From Dyadobacter sp. CY312 (GTDB taxonomy: Bacteria > Bacteroidota > Bacteroidia > Cytophagales > Spirosomataceae), in the NCBI RefSeq assembly GCF_021390535.1, contig NZ_JAJUXG010000007.1:248001-312000 (forward strand): a stretch of DNA of 64,000 nucleotides. The letters run 5' to 3'. The stretch's first letter is position 1. The number at the start of each line of letters is the position of its first letter. Of this stretch, positions 17,023 through 27,400 are shown piece by piece. The notes beneath the pieces were generated by a model. It made no database searches, was not told the origin of the DNA, and worked only from the letters and a program-made list of their open reading frames with translations. The position numbers were made by a program, and so were the translations under genes.

Positions 17023-17937
17023 ATGAATATTATTGAAGTGCAACATGTTTCCAAGGAATACGCCAATCACAAAGCGCTGGATGACGTCAGTATCAATATT
17101 CCGAAAGGTTGTATTTTCGGTCTACTCGGACCTAATGGTGCGGGAAAAACTTCTCTGATCCGCATCATCAACCAGATCACCGGTCCGGATTCAGGCCAAA
17201 TCCTGTTCGATGGGCAGCCTCTGAACCAAAAGCACATTTCCAGAATCGGCTATTTGCCTGAGGAACGCGGTCTTTACAAAAAAATGAAAGTGGGCGAACA
17301 GCTCCTTTACCTTGCGCAACTGAAAGGACTTTCACAGAAAGAAGCGATGGAAAAGCTGAAAATCTGGTTTGTGAAATTTGACATTAAAACCTGGTGGGAC
17401 AAAACTGTTTCCGATCTTTCCAAAGGGATGCAGCAAAAGGTGCAATTCGTTTCAACGGTAATGCATGAGCCGGATCTGATTATTCTGGATGAGCCGTTTT
17501 CAGGATTTGACCCGATCAACGCGAACCTTATTCGTGACGAGATTCTGGAACTTAAACAGAAAGGAAGTACCATTATTTTCTCAACCCACCGGATGGAAAC
17601 TGTGGAAGAACTTTGCGATAACATAGCATTGATTCACAAAGCGAAAAAAGTATTGGACGGACCAAAACGCCAGATTAAGGAAGAATTTAAAACCAATACT
17701 TTTTTTGTTGAATACCGTGGTCAGCTTGTTGTGAATACAGATCTGTATTCGTTGGAACCATCGAAAGAACTGGATGAAGGATATAAAAGAACAAGCATTC
17801 ACTTGCCAGCCGGAATCACGCCCAATCAGTTGCTGGGTGACTTAGTGAATCAGGTTGAGATCCGCTCCTTCGGAGAAAATATTCCTACTATGAGTGATAT
17901 TTTTATGAGGGCTGTAAACGAGGTGCCAGAAGGATAA
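17023..17937 (+). CDS. ABC transporter ATP-binding protein (NatA-like)
   Basis: A 304-residue ATPase subunit for an ABC-2 type exporter. Walker A is LGPNGAGKTS (35-44), the signature motif is LSKGMQQKV (132-140), Walker B is LIILDEPFSGFDP (152-164) and the switch histidine is in FSTHRM near 187. A C-terminal extension of about 80 residues after the ATPase core is typical of NatA/CcmA-like subunits. The permease gene follows 109 bp downstream on the same strand, so the pair probably forms one complex in the inner membrane. NatAB exports sodium in Bacillus, but substrate specificity cannot be inferred from the ATPase. Confidence 0.93.
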   Translation: MNIIEVQHVSKEYANHKALDDVSINIPKGCIFGLLGPNGAGKTSLIRIINQITGPDSGQILFDGQPLNQKHISRIGYLPEERGLYKKMKVGEQLLYLAQLKGLSQKEAMEKLKIWFVKFDIKTWWDKTVSDLSKGMQQKVQFVSTVMHEPDLIILDEPFSGFDPINANLIRDEILELKQKGSTIIFSTHRMETVEELCDNIALIHKAKKVLDGPKRQIKEEFKTNTFFVEYRGQLVVNTDLYSLEPSKELDEGYKRTSIHLPAGITPNQLLGDLVNQVEIRSFGENIPTMSDIFMRAVNEVPEG

Positions 17938-18046
17938 CTGGTCTGAGAATCCGGTCTGCAAGCCTTTTTAGGCTGGCTGAACGGGAAATAGCCTGCAAGC
18001 TCAAACAATAAAATGTCGACATTCAAAACATTAATCAAACCTACTA

Positions 18047-19360
18047 ATGCGTAATATTTTCCTGGTTATTAGAAGAGAGTATATGGTAAGGGTCAAGAAA
18101 AAATCTTTCCTGATCATGACCATTCTGGGGCCGCTTCTCTTTGCTGCATTTTACGCAGCGGTGATATGGATCTCCATCGGTTCTGTTGAACTAAAAACGG
18201 TTCAGGTTGTGGATGAAAGCAGTATGTTCAAAGACAAATTCAAGGATAGTGAGTCGCTGAAATTCTCTTATTTGTCGTCTCCGATCGATTCTGCCAAAAA
18301 AGGTTTTCAGAAAAGCGGAGCTAACGCACTGGTATACATTCCTAAAAATGTAATTAAAGAACCCAAAAGCGTACGGATTTACGCTGCCAAGAACGTCAGT
18401 ATGGAGCTAAAATCCGGCATTGAGGATGTGATTGAAAAACAGATTGAAGAAATAAAACTTTCGGAAGCAGGCATTACACACAAGATACTGGAAGATTCCC
18501 GCGTCAATGTAAAATCTGAAACAATCAGCCTGAGCGAAGAAGGTGAAAAAACGAGCAGTTCAGGCGCAGCTACGGTAATTGGCGGTATTTGCGCTTTCCT
18601 GATCTATATGTCGGTATTCATTTACGGCACGCAGGTTATGAGAGGCATTACGGAAGAGAAAACAAACCGGATCGTTGAGGTTATTATTTCGTCGGTAAAA
18701 CCTTATCAGTTGATGATGGGTAAAATCATAGGTGTGGCTCTGGTTGGATTAACCCAGTTTGTACTCTGGATTTTCCTGACGGCTTCACTTTCATCCGTTG
18801 CAACAAAGGTGATGGGGGACAAGCTGTCCAAGGAAGCGAAAGCCGTAACCGAAATGCAGCAAGGTGTGCAGAACAACTCAGTGCCGGGAGGAAATGTTCA
18901 GAATCCTGTCGCGGAAGTAATGGGTGCCATCAGCAGTCTCAATATTCCACTTATCGTGTCGTGCTTCCTGTTTTATTATTTGGGAGGATATTTGTTGTAT
19001 AGCGCACTTTTTGGCGCCGTTGGAGCAGCGGTAGACAATGATGCCGATACCCAGCAGTTTATGCTGCCCATCACATTGCCTATTATATTCTCATTTATTT
19101 TCGCGCAATTCGTACTTCGTGATCCCGACGGTAGTCTGGCATTCTGGACGTCGATTATCCCGTTCACATCACCCATTATTATGATGGTGCGTATACCATT
19201 TGGTGTACCTGCCTGGGAGTTGGCACTGTCGATGGTGTTGCTTGTCCTTGGTTTTATGGGCACAATCTGGTTCGCCGCCAGAATTTACCGTGTTGGTATT
19301 TTGATGTACGGTAAAAAAGTTACGTACAAGGAATTAGCGAAGTGGATATTTTATAAGTAA
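18047..19360 (+). CDS. ABC-2 type transporter permease (NatB-like)
   Basis: A 437-residue inner-membrane permease. One helix near residues 22-44 is followed by a large extracytoplasmic domain (about 45-175, including several short KSVRIYAAKN-type strands) and then five to six helices: near 180-200, 228-250, 302-325, 340-358, 365-385 and 395-420. This one-plus-loop-plus-helices layout is the NatB/ABC2_membrane_3 type. It pairs with the ATPase gene 109 bp upstream. Possible cargo includes sodium, small toxic compounds or envelope material; the sequence does not decide. A repeat-rich intergenic region follows. Confidence 0.9.
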   Translation: MRNIFLVIRREYMVRVKKKSFLIMTILGPLLFAAFYAAVIWISIGSVELKTVQVVDESSMFKDKFKDSESLKFSYLSSPIDSAKKGFQKSGANALVYIPKNVIKEPKSVRIYAAKNVSMELKSGIEDVIEKQIEEIKLSEAGITHKILEDSRVNVKSETISLSEEGEKTSSSGAATVIGGICAFLIYMSVFIYGTQVMRGITEEKTNRIVEVIISSVKPYQLMMGKIIGVALVGLTQFVLWIFLTASLSSVATKVMGDKLSKEAKAVTEMQQGVQNNSVPGGNVQNPVAEVMGAISSLNIPLIVSCFLFYYLGGYLLYSALFGAVGAAVDNDADTQQFMLPITLPIIFSFIFAQFVLRDPDGSLAFWTSIIPFTSPIIMMVRIPFGVPAWELALSMVLLVLGFMGTIWFAARIYRVGILMYGKKVTYKELAKWIFYK

Positions 19361-19545
19361 GGAGTTAAGAAATAAGGAGTTAAAGAAGTTATAAAAATAG
19401 AAGTTAAGGAGTTAGAAAGGAGTTGAGGATAAGCGCTGGTCGTGATGTCTTGACTCCCTTTTTGTGTCAGCTACCTTTAGTATGGACTGGCTGTTCAAGA
19501 CTACTGTAACTTCCCTAAATCTTCTGCTTCCCCACAGTTTAGCCT

Positions 19546-19566
19546 GCTAAAGAGCGTTCAGACCGG
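19546..19566 (+). repeat. 21-bp direct repeat, copy 1
   Basis: This copy starts GCTAAAGAGCGTTC and ends GACCGG. It is identical to 19659-19679, 113 bp downstream. Confidence 0.6.
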
Positions 19567-19658
19567 GACCTCTTCATCCTTGCGAAGGTAACTTCCCTTA
19601 ACTCCTGTAACTTCCCATAACTTCTCCCTTCCTCCGTTCAGCCCGGCCAGCGTGGCCC

Positions 19659-19679
19659 GCTAAAGAGCGTTCAGACCGG
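19659..19679 (+). repeat. 21-bp direct repeat, copy 2
   Basis: Exact second copy of 19546-19566. Both copies are followed within 60 bp by AACTTCCCTTAACT-type units. Confidence 0.6.
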
Positions 19680-19770
19680 AATGGATCCTAACTTCTCCAA
19701 CTTCCCTTAACTTCTCACCTAGTTAACACTTTTTAAGAGCCCGTAAACCTTGCGGTTGAGGTTATTTTGC

Positions 19771-19778
19771 TAATTTTG
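19771..19778 (+). promoter_or_regulatory. -7 box upstream of the DUF2723 gene
   Basis: TAATTTTG matches TAnnTTTG and lies 84 nt before the ATG at 19863, which would give a leader of about 80 nt. Confidence 0.45.
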
Positions 19779-19862
19779 ACCCGACCATTGAAAATACGTT
19801 TCAGATTACGTATCCATTTGTGTTCTTATGCAATTCAAATTTTACATTTTATATTTAATTAA

Positions 19863-22835
19863 ATGACCCGATTCAGTCGTGCCAACAACCTTACGGGTTG
19901 GATTGTCTTCGCCATTGCACTCATTACATACACGCTCACCGTCGAAAGGACGGCCAGCTTTTGGGATTGCGGCGAATTTATTGCCTGTGCATTTAAGTTG
20001 CAGGTTCCTCACCCTCCGGGAGCACCGTTTTTCCTCCTTGTAGGACGAATTTTCGCCCTTTTCGCTTTTGGTGATCTTACCAATGTGGCATACTGGGTCA
20101 ATATGGTTTCTGTGCTCAGTTCGGCATTTACAATCCTTTTCCTCTTCTGGACCATCACCTTGCTTGCAAGAAAAATAATCGGTAAAGCCGATGAAGATCT
20201 TACTCCTGGCGATGTAATCCTACTGATGGGTTCTGGTATCATTGGAGCGCTGGCTTATACCTGGTCCGATTCATTCTGGTTTTCAGCTGTTGAAGCGGAA
20301 GTTTATGGGATGTCGTCTTTCTTTACAGCAATCGTAATCTGGGCTGTTTTTAAATGGGAACGCATTCAGGATCCTGCTGCTGAGAATCGTTATCTGATCT
20401 TTATCGCCTATCTGGTAGGTATTTCTATCGGTGTCCATTTGCTTAACCTGGTAACTATTCCTGCGTTGGCATTGGTATATTATTTCAAGAAATACAAGAA
20501 TCCAAACCTTTTTGGAGGTATCATAGCCTTCGGTTGCGGACTCATTGTGTTGGCAATCATCAACTCAGCCATCATTCCTGGTTTACCGAGCGTGGCAGGA
20601 AAGTTTGAGATATTCTTCGTGAATAGCCTGGGTATGCCTTACAAATCCGGGGTAATTTTCTTCATCATCATATTCATTGGAGCGCTTATCTGGGGTATTC
20701 GCTATTCGCAGCAGAAGAGCAAAGTATTGCTTAATACAGGTTTGCTTTCTCTTGCATTTGTATTGGTTGGTTACGCCAGTTATCTGATGGTATTGGTTCG
20801 TGCAGAGTACAATCCGCCAATCAATGAAAACAATCCTGACGATGTACTAAGCTTTGTTTCTTATCTGAAAAGAGAGCAGTATGGTAGTCGTCCACTTCTT
20901 TACGGGCCATCGTTTGTAACCCGCCCGGTAAGCCAGAAACGTGGCGCGCCTATGTACCGCAAGCAAGATGGCAAATATGTAATTTATGACTACCGTCCTG
21001 AATATGAATATGAGCCGGGAAGCAGCATGTTGTTGCCACGTATGTACAGTACGCAGGCAGGGCACCCGCAGCTTTACCAGCAAATGACAGGATTGGCAGA
21101 AGGCCAGAAACCGACAATGGGACACAATTTGTCGTTTATGTTCTCGTATCAGATCGGACACATGTACTGGCGATACTTCCTCTGGAACTTTGTAGGACGT
21201 GAAAGTGACGAGGAAGGAGCAGGTAATCTGCTTCCTTGGGATGCAGGCAAAAAATATCCTTCTCCAATTGCTAACAACAAGGCGCATGACAACTACTTCA
21301 TGCTTCCATTTATTCTGGGTTTGCTGGGAATTGTTGTGGCATACGCAAGACAAAAGAAGGATTTGTTAATACTCGGTTTACTCTTTGTGCTAACAGGAGT
21401 TGCTCTGGTGGTATACCTGAACTCACCTCCCACAGAACCCCGTGAACGTGACTATATTTATGTCGGATCATTCTATATCTTCTGTATCTGGATTGGTTTT
21501 GGCGTGATTGCGATTGCAGACGGTATCGGGAAGTTTGTCAAAAATGCTTCTACGCGAGCTGGTGTTGCAACGGCATTATGTCTTGTTGTTCCTGTTATGA
21601 TGGGTGCCAAAGGCTGGAATAATCACAATAGAAACCACAGATACCATTCAGTTGATTTTGCTAAAAACTTGCTGAACTCCTGTGCGCCAAACGCGATCCT
21701 GTTTACCGGTGGTGATAATGATACATTCCCATTGTGGTATGTACAGGAAGTAGAAGGTTTCCGTACCGACGTACGTGTATGTAACCTGAGCTTACTGGGT
21801 ACCGATTGGTATATCGATCAGATGAAGCGTAAAACATATCTTTCAGAGGCATTACCGATTTCATTGGATAAAGGAAATTATGCTTTTGGTAAAAACGATA
21901 TCGTTCCGTTTTATGAAATCCCAAGTGTAAAGGGAGGAATTAACCTGAAAGAATATCTTTCACTTGTTAAGACCGAGAACAAAGCGATTCAGGTTCCACT
22001 TACAAGTGGTGACATGACTTCAATCCTGCCATCTTCTGTACTGTTCCTTCCTGTGGATGCAGATGCGATTAGAAAAATGAATATCGTGAAAGCTGACCTT
22101 GCTCCATTTATTGGTGATTCGATTAGCTGGACAATTGGTAAAGGAGATCTTTATAAATCGGATCTGATCATGCTGGATATCATTTCCACCAACGAATGGA
22201 AACGACCGATCTATTTCTCATCAACATTGGGCGGTTCAAGTTATCTCAATTTGAAAGAATACATGCAGCTTGAAGGCTACGCATACCGACTATTGCCTGT
22301 ACGTGTACCGGGTGCTCAGGATGGTTATGTGAATTCGGATGTGATGTACAAAAACCTGATGACGAAAATGGAGTGGAGAGAACTGGACAACCCTAATACG
22401 TATTACGACAATACCTATCTTGGATCTCCTGTTGCCACTGCGCGTATTGCGTTCCTTCGGTTGGCAGGACAACTTCTGTCTGACGGACGTAAGGATGAGG
22501 CGAAAAAAGCAATAGAAAGATCATTGTCTACCATGCCTGACAAGAGCATTCCATACGATAACTTCTCAGCAAATTTTATCGGGATATTGTTTGAATTGGG
22601 AGAAACTAAGAAAGCACTTGAAATTGCCGAAACAATGGCGACCCGTGCTGACGAAGTGTTGACATGGGCAAAAGACAACGGTACTACCAAACGTCGTGAC
22701 AGCAACCTGTATTTATACATCATGCAGACGATCGTTCAGGAATGCCGCGAAGCCAAACAGGAAGCAGCAGCGAAGAAATACGAAGCTATTTTCCAGAAAC
22801 ATCTTGCAGCTTTTAATATGTACGGAGGTCAGTAA
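19863..22835 (+). CDS. DUF2723 membrane protein, probable protein O-glycosyltransferase
   Basis: A 990-residue polytopic protein of the DUF2723 family (GT117, with human TMEM260 as the O-mannosyltransferase relative). The N-terminal half has about ten or more membrane helices. The first loop holds ASFWDCGEFIACAFKLQVPH (30-49) followed by PPGAPFFLLVGR; acidic residues in this loop match the catalytic position of GT-C enzymes. The C-terminal half (from about residue 590) is soluble and probably extracytoplasmic, with GGDNDTFPLWYVQEVEGF near 617-634 and TPR-like helices at the end. By family, it should transfer a sugar from a lipid donor to exported proteins, but donor and targets are not shown. 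A terminator follows, then the PorV gene. Confidence 0.85.
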   Translation: MTRFSRANNLTGWIVFAIALITYTLTVERTASFWDCGEFIACAFKLQVPHPPGAPFFLLVGRIFALFAFGDLTNVAYWVNMVSVLSSAFTILFLFWTITLLARKIIGKADEDLTPGDVILLMGSGIIGALAYTWSDSFWFSAVEAEVYGMSSFFTAIVIWAVFKWERIQDPAAENRYLIFIAYLVGISIGVHLLNLVTIPALALVYYFKKYKNPNLFGGIIAFGCGLIVLAIINSAIIPGLPSVAGKFEIFFVNSLGMPYKSGVIFFIIIFIGALIWGIRYSQQKSKVLLNTGLLSLAFVLVGYASYLMVLVRAEYNPPINENNPDDVLSFVSYLKREQYGSRPLLYGPSFVTRPVSQKRGAPMYRKQDGKYVIYDYRPEYEYEPGSSMLLPRMYSTQAGHPQLYQQMTGLAEGQKPTMGHNLSFMFSYQIGHMYWRYFLWNFVGRESDEEGAGNLLPWDAGKKYPSPIANNKAHDNYFMLPFILGLLGIVVAYARQKKDLLILGLLFVLTGVALVVYLNSPPTEPRERDYIYVGSFYIFCIWIGFGVIAIADGIGKFVKNASTRAGVATALCLVVPVMMGAKGWNNHNRNHRYHSVDFAKNLLNSCAPNAILFTGGDNDTFPLWYVQEVEGFRTDVRVCNLSLLGTDWYIDQMKRKTYLSEALPISLDKGNYAFGKNDIVPFYEIPSVKGGINLKEYLSLVKTENKAIQVPLTSGDMTSILPSSVLFLPVDADAIRKMNIVKADLAPFIGDSISWTIGKGDLYKSDLIMLDIISTNEWKRPIYFSSTLGGSSYLNLKEYMQLEGYAYRLLPVRVPGAQDGYVNSDVMYKNLMTKMEWRELDNPNTYYDNTYLGSPVATARIAFLRLAGQLLSDGRKDEAKKAIERSLSTMPDKSIPYDNFSANFIGILFELGETKKALEIAETMATRADEVLTWAKDNGTTKRRDSNLYLYIMQTIVQECREAKQEAAAKKYEAIFQKHLAAFNMYGGQ

Positions 22836-22860
22836 GCCGAAGTAGATTGAATTAATAACG

Positions 22861-22888
22861 ACGGAGATTGTAGCGATACAGTCTCCGT
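22861..22888 (+). terminator. Rho-independent terminator after the DUF2723 gene
   Basis: ACGGAGATTGTA pairs with TACAGTCTCCGT (one wobble) around GCGA, followed by a run of T. It begins 26 bp after the stop. Confidence 0.85.
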
Positions 22889-23104
22889 TTTTTGTGCGGA
22901 TCTCTTAAAATATAGCCGGCGAAAGAATTAGTATCTGTAAGTAACATAAAAGTATAAATCGGTATACTAACGCATGATCAGCTGGCGTTCACATTTTTGA
23001 CGACGGGAGAATGGTAATCAGGAGAAAGTGGAAGTCATGAAACAATAGCTGAGCGTTGAATACTTGTCAATATACAATTGTTTTTCACCCTAAATTCTCC
23101 TGCA

Positions 23105-24250
23105 ATGAAACTCCTTCCAAGATTAGTAATGTTATTCACCACAACGGCGTTTTGTGTTTGCAATACGATGGCTCAAACTGTTATGTCTCCTTCGCCGTAT
23201 GGTTCATCATCTTTCCTACGTATTGCCCCGGATGCCCGTAGTGCTGGTTTGGGCGATGCGGGCGTTGCATTGAGTCCCGATGCTAATTCTATCTACTGGA
23301 ATGCTTCCAAAAACGCATTCTCGGATCGTGATTTTGGCGCGTCCGTATCCTATGGTTCCTGGCTTCGCAGTATCAGGGATGATGTTTGGCATGGCACTGC
23401 GAGTGTGTATAAGAAGCTGGGTGACAAGCAGGCGTTAGCTGCATCAATTACACATTTTAATTGGGGGACAGATTCTCTGTACGATATGAGCGCTAGTCCG
23501 GTTAGTATTGGCGCACGACGTTTAACAGATAATGCGTTCAGCCTGGCCTATTCCAGAAAGCTGGGACAAAATTTTTCAATGGGGTTAACCTTGAAATACA
23601 TCCGATCGTTTTCCCCAAATGTTATTTCAGCAGATGCGAGGGATCTTAAAGCTGTCGGCGTTGTAGCCGGGGATATCAGTGCGTATTACAGAAAAGAACA
23701 TTACAATACAACCACGGGTAGGAACTTGACCTGGTCGCTGGGGGCTGTTTTGGCTAATATTGGAGATAAGTTTGATTACAGTAGCTCCGCAGCCGCGCCG
23801 TTTGCGTTTCTTCCGACCACATTCAAACTAGGTGGTGGATTGTCGTTCACGAGGAACGGTAACCATAAAATTAACCTCATTGTCGATGCCAGTAAATTAG
23901 TTACACCCACACCTGTTAATGGTGTAAATCCATCAGGAATATCGCCATGGGATGCCATTTGGAAATCTTTTTCAGATGCACCCGGAGGATTCAAGGAAGA
24001 AATGCAGGAAGTTATCTTGTCGGGCGGAGCGGAGTACTGGTACAAAAATAAACTTGCTTTGCGAGGCGGCTATTTCGGCGAACACAAATACAAAGGAGAT
24101 GTGAAATATTTCACAACTGGCGCAGGTGTTCGCTTTTGTAAAAATTATGGAGTGGATTTGTCATATCTAATTCCAGTCAGAAAAAACAGCCCCATAGCTC
24201 AAACGTATAGAGTGAGTTTGTTGGTCGATTTTGGAGGTAGAATGATTTAG
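23105..24250 (+). CDS. porV: PorV/PorQ-family outer-membrane protein, type IX secretion
   Basis: A 381-residue outer-membrane barrel of the PorV family. In the type IX secretion system PorV shuttles secreted proteins from the SprA/Sov pore to the surface attachment complex. I chose the ATG at 23105 (MKLLPRLVMLFTTTAF), which gives a clean signal peptide ending near NTMAQ; the TTG nine codons upstream is less likely. The segment just after the signal, SSFLRIAPDARSAGLGDAGV followed by ALSPDANSIYWNASK, is the PorV signature and matches FadL-like barrels. The gene is alone between two terminators. Without porU, porZ or CTD proteins in the window, whether it is PorV itself or a PorQ-like relative is less certain. 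Confidence 0.85.
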   Translation: MKLLPRLVMLFTTTAFCVCNTMAQTVMSPSPYGSSSFLRIAPDARSAGLGDAGVALSPDANSIYWNASKNAFSDRDFGASVSYGSWLRSIRDDVWHGTASVYKKLGDKQALAASITHFNWGTDSLYDMSASPVSIGARRLTDNAFSLAYSRKLGQNFSMGLTLKYIRSFSPNVISADARDLKAVGVVAGDISAYYRKEHYNTTTGRNLTWSLGAVLANIGDKFDYSSSAAAPFAFLPTTFKLGGGLSFTRNGNHKINLIVDASKLVTPTPVNGVNPSGISPWDAIWKSFSDAPGGFKEEMQEVILSGGAEYWYKNKLALRGGYFGEHKYKGDVKYFTTGAGVRFCKNYGVDLSYLIPVRKNSPIAQTYRVSLLVDFGGRMI

Positions 24251-24282
24251 TTGTATTAAACCGTTTTCGGTTAAATTTCCTG

Positions 24283-24320
24283 AAAAGCCCTATGCAGAAC
24301 TAGTCCTGCATAGGGCTTTT
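24283..24320 (+). terminator. Rho-independent terminator after porV
   Basis: AAAAGCCCTATGCAG pairs perfectly with CTGCATAGGGCTTTT around an 8-nt loop, and T-rich sequence follows. Confidence 0.9.
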
Positions 24321-24356
24321 GTTTTGTGCAACTAGTTACTGGTGCTGGATTTGGCT

Positions 24357-24387
24357 ATTTAATTATATTTTGATTTAATTATATTTT
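24357..24387. repeat. AT-rich direct repeat upstream of susC
   Basis: ATTTAATTATATTTT occurs twice, 16 bp apart, in the AT-rich leader 100-130 bp upstream of the SusC start. It may be part of an upstream promoter element or a regulator site. Confidence 0.3.
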
Positions 24388-24486
24388 TTAAAATATTATA
24401 GCTCCATTATTGATTTATTTAAAAATTAAATTGTCATTTACGAGTTAATTATGAATGAATTATAACTCAACCAAAACCTAACTGTG

Positions 24487-27400
24487 ATGAAAAAGTGTTT
24501 ATTTATTTGGTTTCTTACCTTCATTGTAGGAACCATTTCTGTTGTGCCAGCCCAAGCACAGGATCGACAACTTACGGGTAAGGTAAGCGATGAAAAAGCG
24601 GAAGGTCTTCCCGGTGTCAACATTCTGATCAAAGGAACAACACGTGGAACCAACAGCGATGGAGAAGGAAAGTTTAGTCTTTCCGTACCGGCTTCGGGCA
24701 TTTTGATTTTTTCTTCGGTAGGATATACTTCCAAAGAAGTGTCGTTTAATTCATCCATGACTAACGTGGATATTGATCTCGTTCCTGATTCACGCAATCT
24801 CGACGAGGTAGTGGTAACAGCTTTGGGTATAGAACGCAAAGCAGAAAGTCTTACGTATTCCACTCAGGCTATTAAAGGAGCTGAGTTAACCCGCGCAAAA
24901 GACCCTAATCCGATGAACAATCTTGTCGGAAAAATATCGGGTTTACAAATTAACAGAAGCTCTTCCGGGATTGGCGGATCTGTTAATATTACACTAAGGG
25001 GACTTAAATCCAACAGAAGTAACCAGCCCTTATATGTTGTCGACGGATTACCGATTACCAACACTGCCGGTAGCGGATCAGAAGGATCATTTGGCGGCGG
25101 AACCGATAGAGGTGATATTTTGAGTACGCTTAATGCGGACGATATAACAAGCATTAACGTACTGAAAGGAGCCTCGGCTTCGGCTTTGTATGGAAGTCAG
25201 GGTGCAAATGGTGCCATTATGATCACTACAAAAAAAGGAACTTCTGGTCGCACGCGTATTGATTTTTCGAGCAGCGCTACATTCGACAAGGCTTTTTACA
25301 TGCCGAAATTACAATACAGCTATGGTCAAACACCGAGTGCCGATGGAGGAACCTCTTATTCTGAGGAGAGCTGGGGCGCTAAGGGAAACTATCAGGACAA
25401 TACAAAAGGATTTCTTAACACAGGTTCGACGTTGATAAACAGCATCGGGCTAAGCGGAGGAACAGACAAAGTGCAGAATTACTTTTCCTATGCCAATACA
25501 ACAAACAAGGGGATTTTGCCAACCAACAAGTTTAATCAGCATACCCTATCTTTTCGGAATTCAACCAAATTTTTTGGCGATGCGCTATCATTTGATGGCA
25601 ACCTGATGTACTCAACCCAGAAGATCCATAATCGTCCGAGCTCTGGTCTTTACTTTGGTGTACTTCCGGGCGTTTACATGTTTCCCCGTGGTTTGGATTT
25701 TGACAAGTACAAGCAATATGAATACATGTCGCCTACAAGAAATCTTTATCTGCAGGATTGGTATAACATTAATTATGACAAAGGGCAGGGTGGTACGCAC
25801 CATCAGCAAAATCCTTACTGGGTGTTGAACAGAAATGCAACAGATCAGACAAGAAACAACATCATTGGAGCAGCTAATCTTAAATATACCTTTACCGACT
25901 GGTTGAGTCTTAGTGTGAGAGGAACGCTGAATCAGCAGTGGAACAAATTTGAGAGGAAAGTGTATGCAGGAACACAGGGAATTATTTCAGGAGAAACGAT
26001 TGCTGGGGTTTTAAATGACAACGGAAGATATCAGCGTGAAGAGGGAAGCGGTACTACCAAGTATGGAGATATACTTTTGATAGGAAATAAGAACCTCAAC
26101 GAAAACCTGGAACTAAACTTTACGTTGGGGGGATCTATCAACGACATCAAGAGTTCCAACTGGGCGCTGGATGCCAGAAAGCTAAAAACAGCTAACGCCT
26201 TTCTCCTGAATAATCTTTACAGAGATGCGCCGATAAATTCCTTGAAGGAAACATTTGTAAGACGTCAGATACAATCTGTTTTTGCTTCTGCGAATCTTGG
26301 CATCAACAAATACCTGTATGTGGATTTGACTGCCAGAAACGACTGGGCATCTACGTTGGCCAATACGCCAAGTGCTAAGTCGGGTTACTTCTACTATTCC
26401 GCAGGTATTACCACTGTTCTTGGTGAGATGTTCAAATTACCGGAATGGAATAATTACAGCAAGTTGCGGTTCTCGTATGCACAGGTAGGTAACGATGTGA
26501 GCGAGTTTGTGACTCAGATTCCATCGGCCAAATTTGGCAGCGGTCTTCTTGAAATCAACAATTCAGGCGTGTTTGAAGGTGTACCATTGAAACCAGAAAT
26601 CAGCGGTAGTTTTGAGCTGGGTTATGAAGCGCGATTTATCAATAACCGGCTGAACCTGGATGTTGCTTTGTATAAGACCAATACTAAAAACCAGTATTTC
26701 TCTTTTGATGGTCCATTGGGTATGCTTAATACAAAAGTGCTGCTTAATGCCGGTGATGTGGAAAACAAAGGGATAGAAATTTCTCTTGGTTATGATGTTA
26801 TCGATACGGATAAATTTAGCTGGAAAACCGGTCTGAATTATACTGCTAACCGTAACAAGGTTTTAAAACTGCATCCTCAATTGGCTCAAACCTATCCAAT
26901 TGGAGGGAACTTCAATGTGTTGAGACTGAATGGATCTTTCGGAGATTTTTGGGGTAAAACTTTCCTGAGAGATGAAGCGGGCAAAATGATGGTAAGCACC
27001 AAGGATAGCATTCCTCTTTCTGGTCCGGATGGTTACATAGGCAACAGTAATCCAAAGGCACTCATTGGCTGGAACAACACAATAACTTACGGTAACCTGT
27101 CATTGAATTTTACGATTGACGGAAGGTTTGGCGGACAGGTTATCAGCATTACGGAAGGATATCTCAATTCTTTTGGTGTGAGCCAGGCCAGTGCTGATGC
27201 ACGTGACAATGGAGGAGTAGTGATTGATGCCGTGAACGAAGACGGGCAGGCCATTACCAAAATCTCAGCGAAAAAGTATTATGCAGCTGTTGGTAACCGG
27301 GATGGAATCATTGAAGGGGAAGTTTACAACGCTACCAACATCAGAATGCGCGAAATCTCTCTGTACTACAATTTGCCTATCAAAAGTAAGTTGATTAGCA

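Larger units (their letters stand above)
19361..19862. other. Repeat-rich intergenic region, 502 bp
   Basis: No gene is visible. 19361-19430 is built of degenerate units such as GGAGTTAAG and GAAGTTA. 19505-19720 contains the complementary sense, AACTTCCCTTAACTCC-type units. Two exact 21-bp copies lie at 19546 and 19659. A promoter box for the next gene is at 19771. Confidence 0.5.
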
